Assembly (NCBI RefSeq): GCF_014192155.1
Contig: NZ_JACHXO010000008.1
Location: forward strand, 124,001-188,000
Reading direction: 5' to 3'
Length of the DNA stretch: 64,000 nt
From: Roseateles terrae
GTDB taxonomy: Bacteria; Pseudomonadota; Gammaproteobacteria; Burkholderiales; Burkholderiaceae_C
The stretch's first letter is position 1. Every line of letters starts with the position of its first letter. The translations under genes and the position numbers were made by a program. This document shows, one piece after another, positions 8,642 to 17,067 of this stretch. Under the pieces are notes generated by a model. It did not search any database. It saw nothing but the letters and a program-made list of their open reading frames with translations, and was not told the DNA's origin.

Positions 8642-10531
8642 ATGGATTCAGCCGCCAATCGCATGCAGAACCTCAGCGTCCCCGCCGAGCTGGCCCAGGA
8701 ATGGGAGCTCCTGCTTCAACGCGCCGGTGCGGGCAGCCTGCCGCTGCCGGAGTTGATGGACCGGGCCAATGTCCTGCAGAACCGCCAGCTCGGCCATGCC
8801 GCCGCGGCTTTGTATGAAACCTGGCTGTCGGTGCCCGGTCATCCGCCGGCCAGCCAGCTCGTGGCGCTCTACAACTGGGGCACGGTGCTGGGCAACGTTC
8901 AGCAGCATCAGCGCGCCGAGCAGGTCTACCAGCAGGCGCTGGCCATCAGCCCGAGCTTCGCTCAGGCCCGTCTGAACCTGGGCCATCAGCTGGAGCATCA
9001 GCAGCGGGTGGAAGAAGCGCTGGCCGCGTGGCGCAGCGTTTACGACCACGAAGGCCCGATGGAGTCGCTCGGTGCCGAGGTGCTGGGCCTGCGCACGCAC
9101 GCGCTGAACAATGCGGCACGCCTGCTGGAGTTGCAGCGTCGCTATGAGGAATCCGAAGCGTTGATGGTGCGCAGCCTCACGCTCAAGCCGGACCAGACCG
9201 ATGTGATGCAGCACTATGTGCACATCCGTCAGAAGCAATGCAAGTGGCCGGTCTATCAGCCGTTTGGCGAGGTCACCCACAACGCGCTGCTGCTGGCCAC
9301 GTCGCTGCTGGCCACCTTGAGCGCCACCGACGATCCCGCCCTCCAGATGGGCGCCGCCCAACGCTTCGTCTACGAAAAGGTCACCCGTCCGAAGGAAGCG
9401 CCGCTGTGGCGGCATCCGGCTTCGGTGGCGGCGCGTCAGCAGGGCGGCAAGATCCGCATCGGCTATCTGTCGGGCGACCTGTGCATGCATGCGGTGGGTC
9501 TGCTCACCGCCGAGTTGTACGAGTTGCACGACCGCGAAAAATTCGAGATCCATGCCTTCTGCTGGAGCCGGGAAGATGGCACGCCGCTACGCCAGCGGCT
9601 GCTTCGCTCCTTTGACAAGGTCTGGCGGATCAACACCATTGACGACAGCAATGCCGCCAAGCTGATTGCGCAGACCGGCATCGACGTGCTGGTGGACCTG
9701 CAGGGCCTGACCAGCGGCGCCCGCCCCAATATCCTGGCCTATCGGCCGGCACCGGTGCAAGTGAGTTACCTGGGGCTGCCGGCGACGTCGCTGCTGCCCG
9801 GCGTGGACTGGATCCTGGCGGATCGCTTCACCATGCCGCCCGAGTACCTGCCGTACTGCAGCGAAAAACCGATCTACCTGCCGCACTGCTATCAGGTCAG
9901 CGACCGGCAGCGGGAAGTGGGCGCGACGCCCACCCGCGCGCAGTACGACCTGCCGGAAGACGCCTTTGTCTTCTGCTCGTTCAATAACAACCACAAGATG
10001 AATGCCGAGATGTTCGGCGCCTGGATGCGCATCCTGCTCGGCGTGCCGGGCAGCGTGCTGTGGCTGCTGGCGGACAACGACTGGGCCCGCGCCAACCTGC
10101 GCCGCGAAGCGGAAGCCGCCGGCGTCGATCCGGCCCGGCTGATTTTTGCGCCGCGGGTGGCGCCGCCGGACTATCTGGCCCGCTTCATGCTGCCGGACCT
10201 GGTGCTGGACACCTTCCCCTACAACGCCGGCACCACCGCCAGTGACTGCCTCTGGATGGGCACGCCCATCCTCACCCGCTCCGGCCGCAGCTACATCTCC
10301 CGGATGTGCGGCAGCCTGCTGACGGCGGTGGGCCTGCCGGACCTGATCACCCATTCGCTGCAGGAGTATGAGCAGCGCGCCATCCAGATCGGGTTGAACC
10401 CTGGGCGGGCCCGCTCCTACAAGCGTTATCTGCGGGAAGAGGGTCGCCAGAGCGAACTATTCAACATGCCGCAGATTGTTCGTGACATTGAGCGCGAATT
10501 CGAGCAATTGACACTGGCCCATCGCGCCTGA
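8642..10531 (+). CDS. TPR-containing O-GlcNAc-transferase-like (SPINDLY family) glycosyltransferase
   Basis: The product is 629 residues and cytoplasmic. The N-terminal third carries tetratricopeptide repeats (for example ALYNWGTVLGNVQQHQRAEQVYQQALAISP and the following copy). From about residue 275 it matches the GT41 catalytic region: IRIGYLSGDLCMHAVG, DVLVDLQGLTSGARPNILAYRPAPVQVSYLG, FCSFNNNHKM and LDTFPYNAGTTASDCLWMGTPILT, the last being the sugar-nucleotide site. The His of GDLCMHAVG occupies the position of the conserved OGT histidine. GT41 enzymes transfer sugars to Ser/Thr of proteins. The gene lies 19 bases before the type I secretion ABC transporter, so modification of the secreted protein is a reasonable inference. 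Flagellin, as with GmaR in Listeria, is an alternative target. Confidence 0.85.
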   Translation: MDSAANRMQNLSVPAELAQEWELLLQRAGAGSLPLPELMDRANVLQNRQLGHAAAALYETWLSVPGHPPASQLVALYNWGTVLGNVQQHQRAEQVYQQALAISPSFAQARLNLGHQLEHQQRVEEALAAWRSVYDHEGPMESLGAEVLGLRTHALNNAARLLELQRRYEESEALMVRSLTLKPDQTDVMQHYVHIRQKQCKWPVYQPFGEVTHNALLLATSLLATLSATDDPALQMGAAQRFVYEKVTRPKEAPLWRHPASVAARQQGGKIRIGYLSGDLCMHAVGLLTAELYELHDREKFEIHAFCWSREDGTPLRQRLLRSFDKVWRINTIDDSNAAKLIAQTGIDVLVDLQGLTSGARPNILAYRPAPVQVSYLGLPATSLLPGVDWILADRFTMPPEYLPYCSEKPIYLPHCYQVSDRQREVGATPTRAQYDLPEDAFVFCSFNNNHKMNAEMFGAWMRILLGVPGSVLWLLADNDWARANLRREAEAAGVDPARLIFAPRVAPPDYLARFMLPDLVLDTFPYNAGTTASDCLWMGTPILTRSGRSYISRMCGSLLTAVGLPDLITHSLQEYEQRAIQIGLNPGRARSYKRYLREEGRQSELFNMPQIVRDIEREFEQLTLAHRA

Positions 10532-10550
10532 TTGATCCACGATTCCCAGT

Positions 10551-12989
10551 ATGAGCCGGCCGCACGACCCCTTCTTCGACGGTGACCAGCGCGCACGCCG
10601 CCCCGGCCTGCGCCTGGCCGCCGAGGACGGTCAGCGCGCGCCCGGCATGCCGGAAGAGCCGCACGATCCGCTGGCCGGGCTGGCGGATCAACCGGCCATC
10701 GACCCGCTGCTGCACTGCCTGGCCTGGCTGACCCAGCACCACGGCCGCGCCCGCTCGCCGGAGTCGCTGCGCGCGGGCGCCCCGATCGAGGGGCAGCTCA
10801 GCCCCGATCAAGCCATTCGCCTGATGCGCGAAGCCGGTTACAACGCCGGCCTGCTGCGCAAGGGCATTGACGAAATCAACGCGCTGCTGCTGCCGGCGGT
10901 GCTGCTGCTCAATGGTGGCGATGCCTGCGTGCTGGTGCGCCGCCTGGATGACGGGCAGGACGGCAGCGGCGCCCGCTATGAAGTGGTCTTCCCGGGCCCG
11001 GAGGCCGCGAGTTGCGTGGCGCCGGCGTCGGAGCTGGATCAGGAATACAGCGGTTTCATCCTGGCCGTCACCCCGCAGGAGCAGAGCCAGGCCAAGCCGC
11101 TGGCCGGCGAGCCGCCGCTGCTGCAGCCGGAGAAGCACTGGCTCTGGGGCACCCTGCGCCGGTTTGTGCCGTATTACCGCTCGGCCATGCTGGCGGCCTT
11201 GCTGAGCAATGTGCTGATGCTGGTGTCGGGCCTGGTCACCTCGGTGATCTACGACAAGGTCATTCCGCATCAGGCCTACGTGACGCTCTGGACGCTGGCC
11301 GTCGGCGCCGGACTGGCACTCGTGTTCGACATGTTCTCCCGCCAGTTGCGCAGCCACCTGATCGACCTCGCCGGCCGCAAGACCGACCTGATCATCGGGG
11401 CGAAGCTGTTCCGGCAGACGCTGGGCGTGCGCATGGAACACAAGCCGGCCTCCGCCGGCTCTTACGCCCACTACCTGGCGCAGGTGGAAGTCGTGCGCGA
11501 CTTCTTCACCTCGGCCACCATGTCGGCCCTGACCGACCTGCCGTTCATCATCCTGTTCGTGGCCATGACCTTCATCGTCGGCGGGCCGCTCGGCTGGGTG
11601 CTGATGGCCGCGATTCCGCTGATGCTGGGCATGAGCCTGGCCATCCAGGGGTATCTGCGCCGCGCCATGCGCACCAACATGACCGAGGCGGCCGATCTGC
11701 ACGGCACGCTGGTGGAGGCCCTGGAAGGCCTGGAAGACCTGAAGACGTCCGGCGCCGAAGGACGTTTCCTGCGTCGGTATGAGCAGAGCACCGCCATCGT
11801 CGCCGAGTCCGCGCTCCGCGCCCGGACCATGTCCAGCTGGAGCATGAACATCTCCATGACCATGCAGCAGCTCATCAACCTGGTGATGCTGGTGTGGGGG
11901 GTGTATCTCATCGGCGATGGGGTGATCTCGGCCGGTGCGTTGATCGGCGCCGTGATGTTCGCCGGCCGGGCCACGATGCCATTGAACAGCCTGGTCAGTT
12001 TGGCGACGCGCTACCAAGGTGCGCGGGCGGCCATGTTGTCGCTCAACTCCGTCATGAGCGCCCCCACGGAGCGGGACTCGCAGCGCAACTATGTGCCGCT
12101 CACCCAGGTCACTGGCCGCATGGGCCTGACTGACGTGGGCTTCAGCTATCCGGCGCAGGGCGACGCCCAGTCTCCCAAAGTGCTGCGCAGCGTCACGCTG
12201 CGGATCCAGCCGGGCGAACGCATCGCCATCCTGGGGCGTATCGGCAGTGGCAAGTCCACGGTGCTGCGCATGCTGGCGGGGCTGTATCAGCCGACCGAAG
12301 GCATGGTGGAGGTGGACGGCATCGACCTGCGGCAGGTGGATCCCGCCGAGTTCCGCAGCAAGGTCGGTTTTGTGTCGCAGGAGCCGCGGCTCTTCCACGG
12401 CACGCTGCGCGACAACGTGCTGATGGGTCGCCACGTGGACGCACAGCGCCTGGTGGAAGTCGCCAAACTCACCGGCCTGGACCGGGTGGTGGCCAACCAT
12501 CCGATGGGTTGGGACCTGCCGGTCGGTGAAATGGGCACGCTGCTGTCAGGCGGCCAGCGTCAGCTGGTGGCACTGGCCCGCAGTCTGGTCACCCGCCCGC
12601 AGATCCTGTTGATGGACGAACCCACCAGCTCGATGGACGCGCAGTCCGAAATCGCCTTCCTGCGTCAGCTGCGCGATGCGGCCGGCGACTGCACCTTGGT
12701 GATGGTCACCCACCGGCCGGCGGTGCTGGAGCTGGTGTCCCGCATTCTCGTGGTGGACTCGGGGCGCCTCGTCATGGACGGCCCGCGCGACCAGGTGCTG
12801 GCGGCGCTGTCGGGCGTGCGTCCGGGCGGCGCGCCGGGTCAGGCGCAAGGGCAGGGGCCCAATGCCGCACAGGCGGCGCAGATGGCCCAGATGGCGCAGG
12901 CCCAGGCCGCGCAGGCTGCGCAGTTGGCGAATGGCACCGTCCACATGCATCCCGCCGCGCAGCCGGTCAACCGTAACGCGGCGGTGTGA
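10551..12989 (+). CDS. Type I secretion system ABC transporter (permease/ATPase)
   Basis: This inner-membrane transporter exports an unfolded protein substrate through a HlyD/TolC channel. The product is 812 residues. The N-terminal region (residues 40-170) resembles a C39-like domain without clear protease function, as in LapB/HlyB-type exporters. Six membrane helices lie at about 200-480. The nucleotide-binding domain has Walker A GRIGSGKST at 562-570, signature LSGGQ at about 665-669 and Walker B LLMDEPTSSMD. The C-terminal tail is unusual: a Gln/Ala/Met-rich stretch of about 40 residues (QAAQMAQMAQAQAAQ). It follows the SPINDLY-like gene by 19 bases and overlaps or abuts the adaptor gene. 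The substrate is not encoded in this window. Confidence 0.92.
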   Translation: MSRPHDPFFDGDQRARRPGLRLAAEDGQRAPGMPEEPHDPLAGLADQPAIDPLLHCLAWLTQHHGRARSPESLRAGAPIEGQLSPDQAIRLMREAGYNAGLLRKGIDEINALLLPAVLLLNGGDACVLVRRLDDGQDGSGARYEVVFPGPEAASCVAPASELDQEYSGFILAVTPQEQSQAKPLAGEPPLLQPEKHWLWGTLRRFVPYYRSAMLAALLSNVLMLVSGLVTSVIYDKVIPHQAYVTLWTLAVGAGLALVFDMFSRQLRSHLIDLAGRKTDLIIGAKLFRQTLGVRMEHKPASAGSYAHYLAQVEVVRDFFTSATMSALTDLPFIILFVAMTFIVGGPLGWVLMAAIPLMLGMSLAIQGYLRRAMRTNMTEAADLHGTLVEALEGLEDLKTSGAEGRFLRRYEQSTAIVAESALRARTMSSWSMNISMTMQQLINLVMLVWGVYLIGDGVISAGALIGAVMFAGRATMPLNSLVSLATRYQGARAAMLSLNSVMSAPTERDSQRNYVPLTQVTGRMGLTDVGFSYPAQGDAQSPKVLRSVTLRIQPGERIAILGRIGSGKSTVLRMLAGLYQPTEGMVEVDGIDLRQVDPAEFRSKVGFVSQEPRLFHGTLRDNVLMGRHVDAQRLVEVAKLTGLDRVVANHPMGWDLPVGEMGTLLSGGQRQLVALARSLVTRPQILLMDEPTSSMDAQSEIAFLRQLRDAAGDCTLVMVTHRPAVLELVSRILVVDSGRLVMDGPRDQVLAALSGVRPGGAPGQAQGQGPNAAQAAQMAQMAQAQAAQAAQLANGTVHMHPAAQPVNRNAAV

Positions 12990-12991
12990 AC

Positions 12992-14200
12992 ATGTCTCAG
13001 CAACGCGCCCTGTCCCGCGAGGACAACCTGTTCATCAGCAGCGTGCAATCCGCGCTGATCGATGAGCCGCTGCCCAAATCGGTCTGGGTGCTGTATCTGG
13101 TGGCCATCGTGCTGGTGGTGGGCGTGACCTGGTCAGCGCTGGCCACGGTGGATGAAGTCACCCGCAGCGATGCGCGCATCGTGCCGGATGGCAAGGAGCA
13201 GATCGTCACCAGCGTCGAAACCGGCGTGCTCAGCAAGCTGCTGGTGCGCGAAGGTGAGGAAGTGGAGGCCGGTCAGCCGCTGGCCGAGCTGGACCCGACC
13301 CGCGCCGAAGCGGCGCAGAACGAAAGCCAGGTGAAGCGGCTGGGCCTGATGGCCCAGGTCGCCCGCCTGCGTGCGGAGGCCCTCGGTCAGGCGCTCAAAT
13401 TCCCCCCGGAAGTGACCCAGGTGCAACGGCTGGTGGACAGCGAGTCCGAAGTCTTCGACACCCGTCGCCGGGTGCTGGAGGAGGCCGTGTCCAGTTACAA
13501 CCGCAGCGTCGGCCTGCTGGCCACCGAATTGAAGATGGCGCAGGACATGTCGGCCAAGGGGCTGATGTCCAACGTGGAGGTGATGCGGCTGAACCGGCAG
13601 GTCAACGAACTGCAGCAGCAGCGCAATGAGCGGATCAGCCGTTTCCGGCAAGAGGCCAGCACCGACCTCTCCCGAGTGCAGACCGAGCTGGCGCAGATCG
13701 ATGAGCAGATGGTGGTGCGCCGGGATGCGCTGCAGCACACGGTGCTCAAGTCCCCCGTCAAGGGCTTCGTCAAGAACATCAAGATGAACACCGTGGGCAG
13801 CGCGGTCGCGTCCGGCGCGCCCATCATGGAGATCGTGCCCATGGGCGCGCGGGTGCTGGTGGAGGCGCGCATCAAGCCCAAGGACATCGGCTTCCTGCAG
13901 GTCGGACAGTCCGCGGTGGTGAAGGTCAACGGGTATGACTTCAATGTCAACGGTGGCATGCACGGCAAGATCGAATACATCAGCCCGGATGCCCTGGGCG
14001 AGACCGAGAAAAACGGCGAAGGCACCTACTACCGGGTGATCGTGGCGGCCGAGCGGGTGGACATCAAGCTGCATGGCGAGCCGCTGCCGGTGATTCCGGG
14101 CATGACGGCGATGCTGGAAATTCGCACCGGCGAGCGTTCGGTGCTCAGCTATCTGCTGCGGCCGATGCTCAAGTCCAAGGAAGCACTGCGGGAGCGGTGA
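12992..14200 (+). CDS. HlyD family type I secretion membrane-fusion adaptor
   Basis: This periplasmic adaptor links the ABC transporter to the outer-membrane channel. The ATG gives 402 residues; a GTG at 12986 overlapping the transporter stop is an alternative. One N-terminal membrane helix (VWVLYLVAIVLVVGVTWSALATV) is followed by the first half of the lipoyl/barrel-sandwich domain. A coiled-coil hairpin rich in Gln, Glu and Arg spans about 100-240. The second barrel-sandwich half (LKSPVKGFVKNIKMNTVGSAV) and a beta-barrel follow, ending at a typical HlyD C-terminus (GERSVLSYLLRPMLKSKEALRER). The fold and context agree. Confidence 0.93.
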   Translation: MSQQRALSREDNLFISSVQSALIDEPLPKSVWVLYLVAIVLVVGVTWSALATVDEVTRSDARIVPDGKEQIVTSVETGVLSKLLVREGEEVEAGQPLAELDPTRAEAAQNESQVKRLGLMAQVARLRAEALGQALKFPPEVTQVQRLVDSESEVFDTRRRVLEEAVSSYNRSVGLLATELKMAQDMSAKGLMSNVEVMRLNRQVNELQQQRNERISRFRQEASTDLSRVQTELAQIDEQMVVRRDALQHTVLKSPVKGFVKNIKMNTVGSAVASGAPIMEIVPMGARVLVEARIKPKDIGFLQVGQSAVVKVNGYDFNVNGGMHGKIEYISPDALGETEKNGEGTYYRVIVAAERVDIKLHGEPLPVIPGMTAMLEIRTGERSVLSYLLRPMLKSKEALRER

Positions 14201-14433
14201 GGACGGCAGGACAACGCCCGGTTCACTGACCGTGGGCGCGTGGGAACGCGGCCGCGCCAGAACCCTCGCCAGAACCTTGGCCGGACCCATCGCAGGAGCC
14301 GGGGCCAGAGCCGGGGCCAGAGGCGGCGTCAGAGCCAAAAGCAGGGCCGGGCTTCAGCCGCTTATCGAGGCTTTGATCGCCAGACGGCATGGTCCAGTAG
14401 AGGCATGGGAAATTGCTTGCAGTACGCGTGACC
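14201..14433. repeat. Intergenic region with degenerate 12-bp tandem repeats
   Basis: Between the adaptor and channel genes, positions 14258-14340 contain repeated units like CCAGAACC and CCAGAGCCGGGG, about 12 bases each and imperfect. Read on the minus strand they would encode a Gly/Ser repeat, but that frame has no ribosome-binding site and runs against the operon. I see no terminator or promoter that stands out, so the channel gene is probably co-transcribed with the adaptor. Confidence 0.5.
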
Positions 14434-15831
14434 ATGACTCAATCAACTCTGCGCCGGAGCCTGCGGCGCGTCTCCTTCAGTACCCCGGTGGCGCTCGCTC
14501 TGGCCGCAGGTGTGGCGTTGCCGGCCTGGGCTCAGGACCCGCCACCCAGCCGGTGCAGTGACGACGGCACCCTGCCGGCATCGTCCGCCGCGGTGCGAGA
14601 TGCGGCGCTGCTGGAAACCGGCTCGGCCGATCCGCGCGCGCAGCTGCAGGAGCTCGTGCAGAAGGCGCTGGACCGCAGCAAGTCCATCGGTGCCAGCCGC
14701 ATGCTGGCGCAGGCCGCAGAGGCAGACCTGGCCGAAGCGAAGGCGCAGCGTCTGCCAACGGTCAACCTCGGCCTCACTGGCTCGCATGTGGGCTCCCAGA
14801 TCCCGGGGGACGGGCCGGCGGGACGCAGCTCCGGTCTGCAGGGCCGCGGCACGCTGAGCGTGACGGCGCCGCTATATGACTCCGGCCGCATCACCAAGCT
14901 GACCGAATGGCGGTCGCAACTGGCGGAAGCGGCGCGCTACAGCCAGAACAGCGCGGAAGAGCAGGTGGCTCTCCAGACGGTGTCTCTGGCGCTCGACCGT
15001 GGGCGTTACCAGCTGCAGGCACAGGTCTATACCCAGTACACCCGCAAGATGGCGTGCCTGGTGGAAGCGCTGGAGATCATCACCAAAGCCGACCGCGGCC
15101 GTGCCAGTGAACTGGTGCAGGCCCAGAAGAGCCTGCAGCAGGCTGATCTGTCGTATGAGCAGACGGTCTCCGCACTGCGCCAGACGGAAGTGCGGTTGCG
15201 CCGCTACGTGGGGGAGGATCTGCCCCGTCCCGCCGCGATGAGCTCGGTGCTGTCCCGTCTGCCGGATCTGAATGAAGCCATGGCGGACGTGATGCTCTCG
15301 CCGGACGTCTCGCAGGCTGCGGCCACGGCGCAGGCGCAGCGCAGTTATGCCGAATCCGTCCGTGCGGGTCAGCAGCCCAGTGTGAGCCTGCTGGTGCAGG
15401 GCAGCGCCACGGTGGGGCAGGCCAAGCAGAATGACTGGATCGGGGGCGTGCAGGTCAATATTCCGATCGTGCAGCCGGGTGCCGACTCGGCGCTGAACTC
15501 GGCGCGTCGCCGGGCGCAGGCGGCGTCGCTCCAACGGGACGACACCATTGAAGCCAAGCGCTACCGGGTGCAGGAAATGTTTGAAGCGGCGCAGTCCTCC
15601 CTGGACCGTTCGCGCCGCATCGTCGACATTCTGCGCAACAGCGACCGTGTGCGGGGATTCACACTGCAACAGTGGCAGCAGCTGGGCAAGCGCTCGCTGT
15701 TTGACGTGATGGCGGCGGAAGGGGACTACTACTCGATGCGCATCGCCCATGTGAATGCGCTGTATGACGCGCAGCAGGTGGTGGCCATCATCTGGTCGCA
15801 GGGGCGCGGGGTGGTGACGCCGCTGCGCTGA
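14434..15831 (+). CDS. TolC family outer-membrane channel protein
   Basis: This protein forms the outer-membrane exit duct of the type I system. The ATG at 14434 gives 465 residues with a signal peptide (basic LRRSLRRVSF, hydrophobic core, cleavage expected after PAWA before QDP). The two internally repeated OEP halves are visible: an early helix pair (AQAAEADLAEAKAQRLPTVNLG), a beta strand, then the second half around QAQRSYAESVRAGQQPSVSLLVQG. The end (GQRS-like KRSLFDVMAAEGDYYSMR, then DAQQVVAIIWSQGRGVVTPL) is typical of the AggA/LapE-type channels that pair with large adhesin exporters. It is the third part of the exporter started at 10551. Confidence 0.9.
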   Translation: MTQSTLRRSLRRVSFSTPVALALAAGVALPAWAQDPPPSRCSDDGTLPASSAAVRDAALLETGSADPRAQLQELVQKALDRSKSIGASRMLAQAAEADLAEAKAQRLPTVNLGLTGSHVGSQIPGDGPAGRSSGLQGRGTLSVTAPLYDSGRITKLTEWRSQLAEAARYSQNSAEEQVALQTVSLALDRGRYQLQAQVYTQYTRKMACLVEALEIITKADRGRASELVQAQKSLQQADLSYEQTVSALRQTEVRLRRYVGEDLPRPAAMSSVLSRLPDLNEAMADVMLSPDVSQAAATAQAQRSYAESVRAGQQPSVSLLVQGSATVGQAKQNDWIGGVQVNIPIVQPGADSALNSARRRAQAASLQRDDTIEAKRYRVQEMFEAAQSSLDRSRRIVDILRNSDRVRGFTLQQWQQLGKRSLFDVMAAEGDYYSMRIAHVNALYDAQQVVAIIWSQGRGVVTPLR

Positions 15832-15861
15832 TGGGGCACTGATGGGGCACTGATGGGGCGC
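15829..15861. repeat. Three 11-bp tandem repeats over the stop codon of the channel gene
   Basis: TGATGGGGCAC occurs at 15829-15839 and 15840-15850, and TGATGGGGCGC at 15851-15861. The first copy contains the stop codon TGA at 15829-15831 of the TolC-like gene. The unit is 11 bases, so copy-number change would not alter the upstream protein. It probably arose by slippage. Confidence 0.8.
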
Positions 15862-15899
15862 TCATGGTCGTTGGGGGGGCGGCATCCCGCTCCGGAGCG

Positions 15900-16298
15900 T
15901 CAGCACCAAGCCCATCGCTTCAAGTGGCCTGCAGGTGCATCGGAGGAGGGCGGCGGCGTGACAGACGCCGGCTGCGCCGTGACGCTGGGGATGACGCTCC
16001 GCAGTTCCTCCAGCTGAGCACGTGCCGGCGGCAGGAGGTCCGGCTGCGTCAGGCAACGCTGGACCAGTCGAGCAGCGCGTGGCAGATCACGTCCCTTGAA
16101 CCAAAGCGACGCAGCGCTGACCGCCGTGATGCCAAAGGTTCGGATCTTGGCAGGATTCAGTTGAAGCAGGGCCCGCTCTTCTGCAGCCGCAGCTCGGCGG
16201 AACAGCTTCTCTGCGTCGTGATTGCGACCGTCGGAGAGTGCGGTGTGAGCCTTGGTGGCGTAGGCCTCGCTGGCCTTGTGATAGGTGAGCCAATCCAT
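15900..16298 (-). CDS. Hypothetical small helical protein (TPR-like)
   Basis: The product is 132 residues. No family is recognised with certainty. Residues 1-95 look like two or three helical hairpins (YHKASEAYATKAHTALSDGRNHDAEKLFRRAAAAEERAL), resembling a short TPR. The tail is Pro/Ser/Thr-rich and low-complexity. There is no signal peptide. The ATG at 16298 lies two bases after the stop of the upstream gene at 16301-16825, and GAAAGG, which overlaps that gene's last codons, serves as ribosome-binding site. The two are therefore almost certainly one operon. Confidence 0.6.
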   Translation of the reverse strand: MDWLTYHKASEAYATKAHTALSDGRNHDAEKLFRRAAAAEERALLQLNPAKIRTFGITAVSAASLWFKGRDLPRAARLVQRCLTQPDLLPPARAQLEELRSVIPSVTAQPASVTPPPSSDAPAGHLKRWAWC

Positions 16299-16300
16299 GT

Positions 16301-16825
16301 CTATGTCCTTTCAATCAAGATCAGTTTGGTTTTGAAGCCGACCACCGCCGCGATGGCGGGAACCGTGCTGAGGCCGCGTTGGGTCTGTTGGCGCTTCTCG
16401 TGCAGCCGACGGCGAATCTCGGAGGGGCCGCCGTCGGTTCCAGAAACCTCCAGGCGGAACGCGCTTTCCAGATCGCCGGTTTCGCTGCCCAGCGGCGCCA
16501 GGTAGTAGTCCGCGCCGGTCCTCGTCTCAGCGCGCGCCACCCCCACCATGCCTGCGACTTCTTCGACAGCGGCCATGGCCAGAACGTAGGCGCCGTCGCG
16601 TTTGGCATCGTCCGCATTGCGGTAGGAGTGTCGGAGCTGTTCGTCGATGGGCGTCCACGCGAGCTGATAGAGCGCGGACGCGTCGTCAGAGACCACCTGG
16701 AAGTCGACCGGCGATGCATGGTGGGCCTGAAGCCTGACCTTGGCCGCGTTGGCGTAGCCCTGCAACTGGTGAGGGTCGATGGGGTGACGTCGGGCAAGAT
16801 CTTCGAAGCGGAGAGGTCTGGGCAT
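16301..16825 (-). CDS. Hypothetical protein paired with the gene at 15900-16298
   Basis: The ATG at 16825 gives 174 residues; the frame is open a further 24 bases upstream. I do not recognise a family. The protein is soluble, with a mixed alpha/beta pattern (FQVVSDDASALYQLAWTPIDEQLRHSYRNADDAKRDGAYVLAMAAVEEVAG) and a basic C-terminal part (EIRRRLHEKRQQTQRG) ending in a hydrophobic strand (KTKLILIERT). It forms a two-gene operon with the TPR-like protein. The pair is convergent with the type I secretion genes and may be unrelated to them. Confidence 0.6.
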   Translation of the reverse strand: MPRPLRFEDLARRHPIDPHQLQGYANAAKVRLQAHHASPVDFQVVSDDASALYQLAWTPIDEQLRHSYRNADDAKRDGAYVLAMAAVEEVAGMVGVARAETRTGADYYLAPLGSETGDLESAFRLEVSGTDGGPSEIRRRLHEKRQQTQRGLSTVPAIAAVVGFKTKLILIERT

Positions 16826-17001
16826 CAGGGCACCTGAGATGTGAGTCAATTGATGCAGGCCCTCCCCGACACTGCTTGTTGGAAACGGACTCTACCGGCG
16901 TGCCCTCCCGCCGTCATTACCCTGTAACCGCTAGCTCGAAGCAGTCAGCCACTGCGGCGGCGCCGGCATGGTTTCCCGACATCGGCGCCCGCCTGCCCAT
17001 G

Positions 17002-17026
17002 AAAAAAGCCGCCCGAAGGCGGCTTT
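17002..17026 (-). terminator. Rho-independent terminator after the PEP-CTERM gene
   Basis: On the minus strand GCCGCC-TTCG-GGCGGC forms a hairpin with a stable tetraloop, followed by TTTTTT. It lies 42 bases past the stop of the PEP-CTERM gene at 17068. The AAA on the other side makes it partly usable in both directions. Confidence 0.85.
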
Positions 17027-17067
17027 GAATGCATCCGGCGCGCGGGCTCTGCGGCCCGCGGTCCTGA

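Noticed and set aside
14223-14435. Gly/Ser-repeat open frame on the minus strand between the HlyD and TolC-like genes
   Set aside because: No ribosome-binding site, opposite to the operon, and explained by degenerate DNA repeats.
16850-17000. A possible small RNA or gene between the hypothetical pair and the PEP-CTERM terminator
   Set aside because: Only the promoter region of the pair is expected here; no clear structure or start signal.
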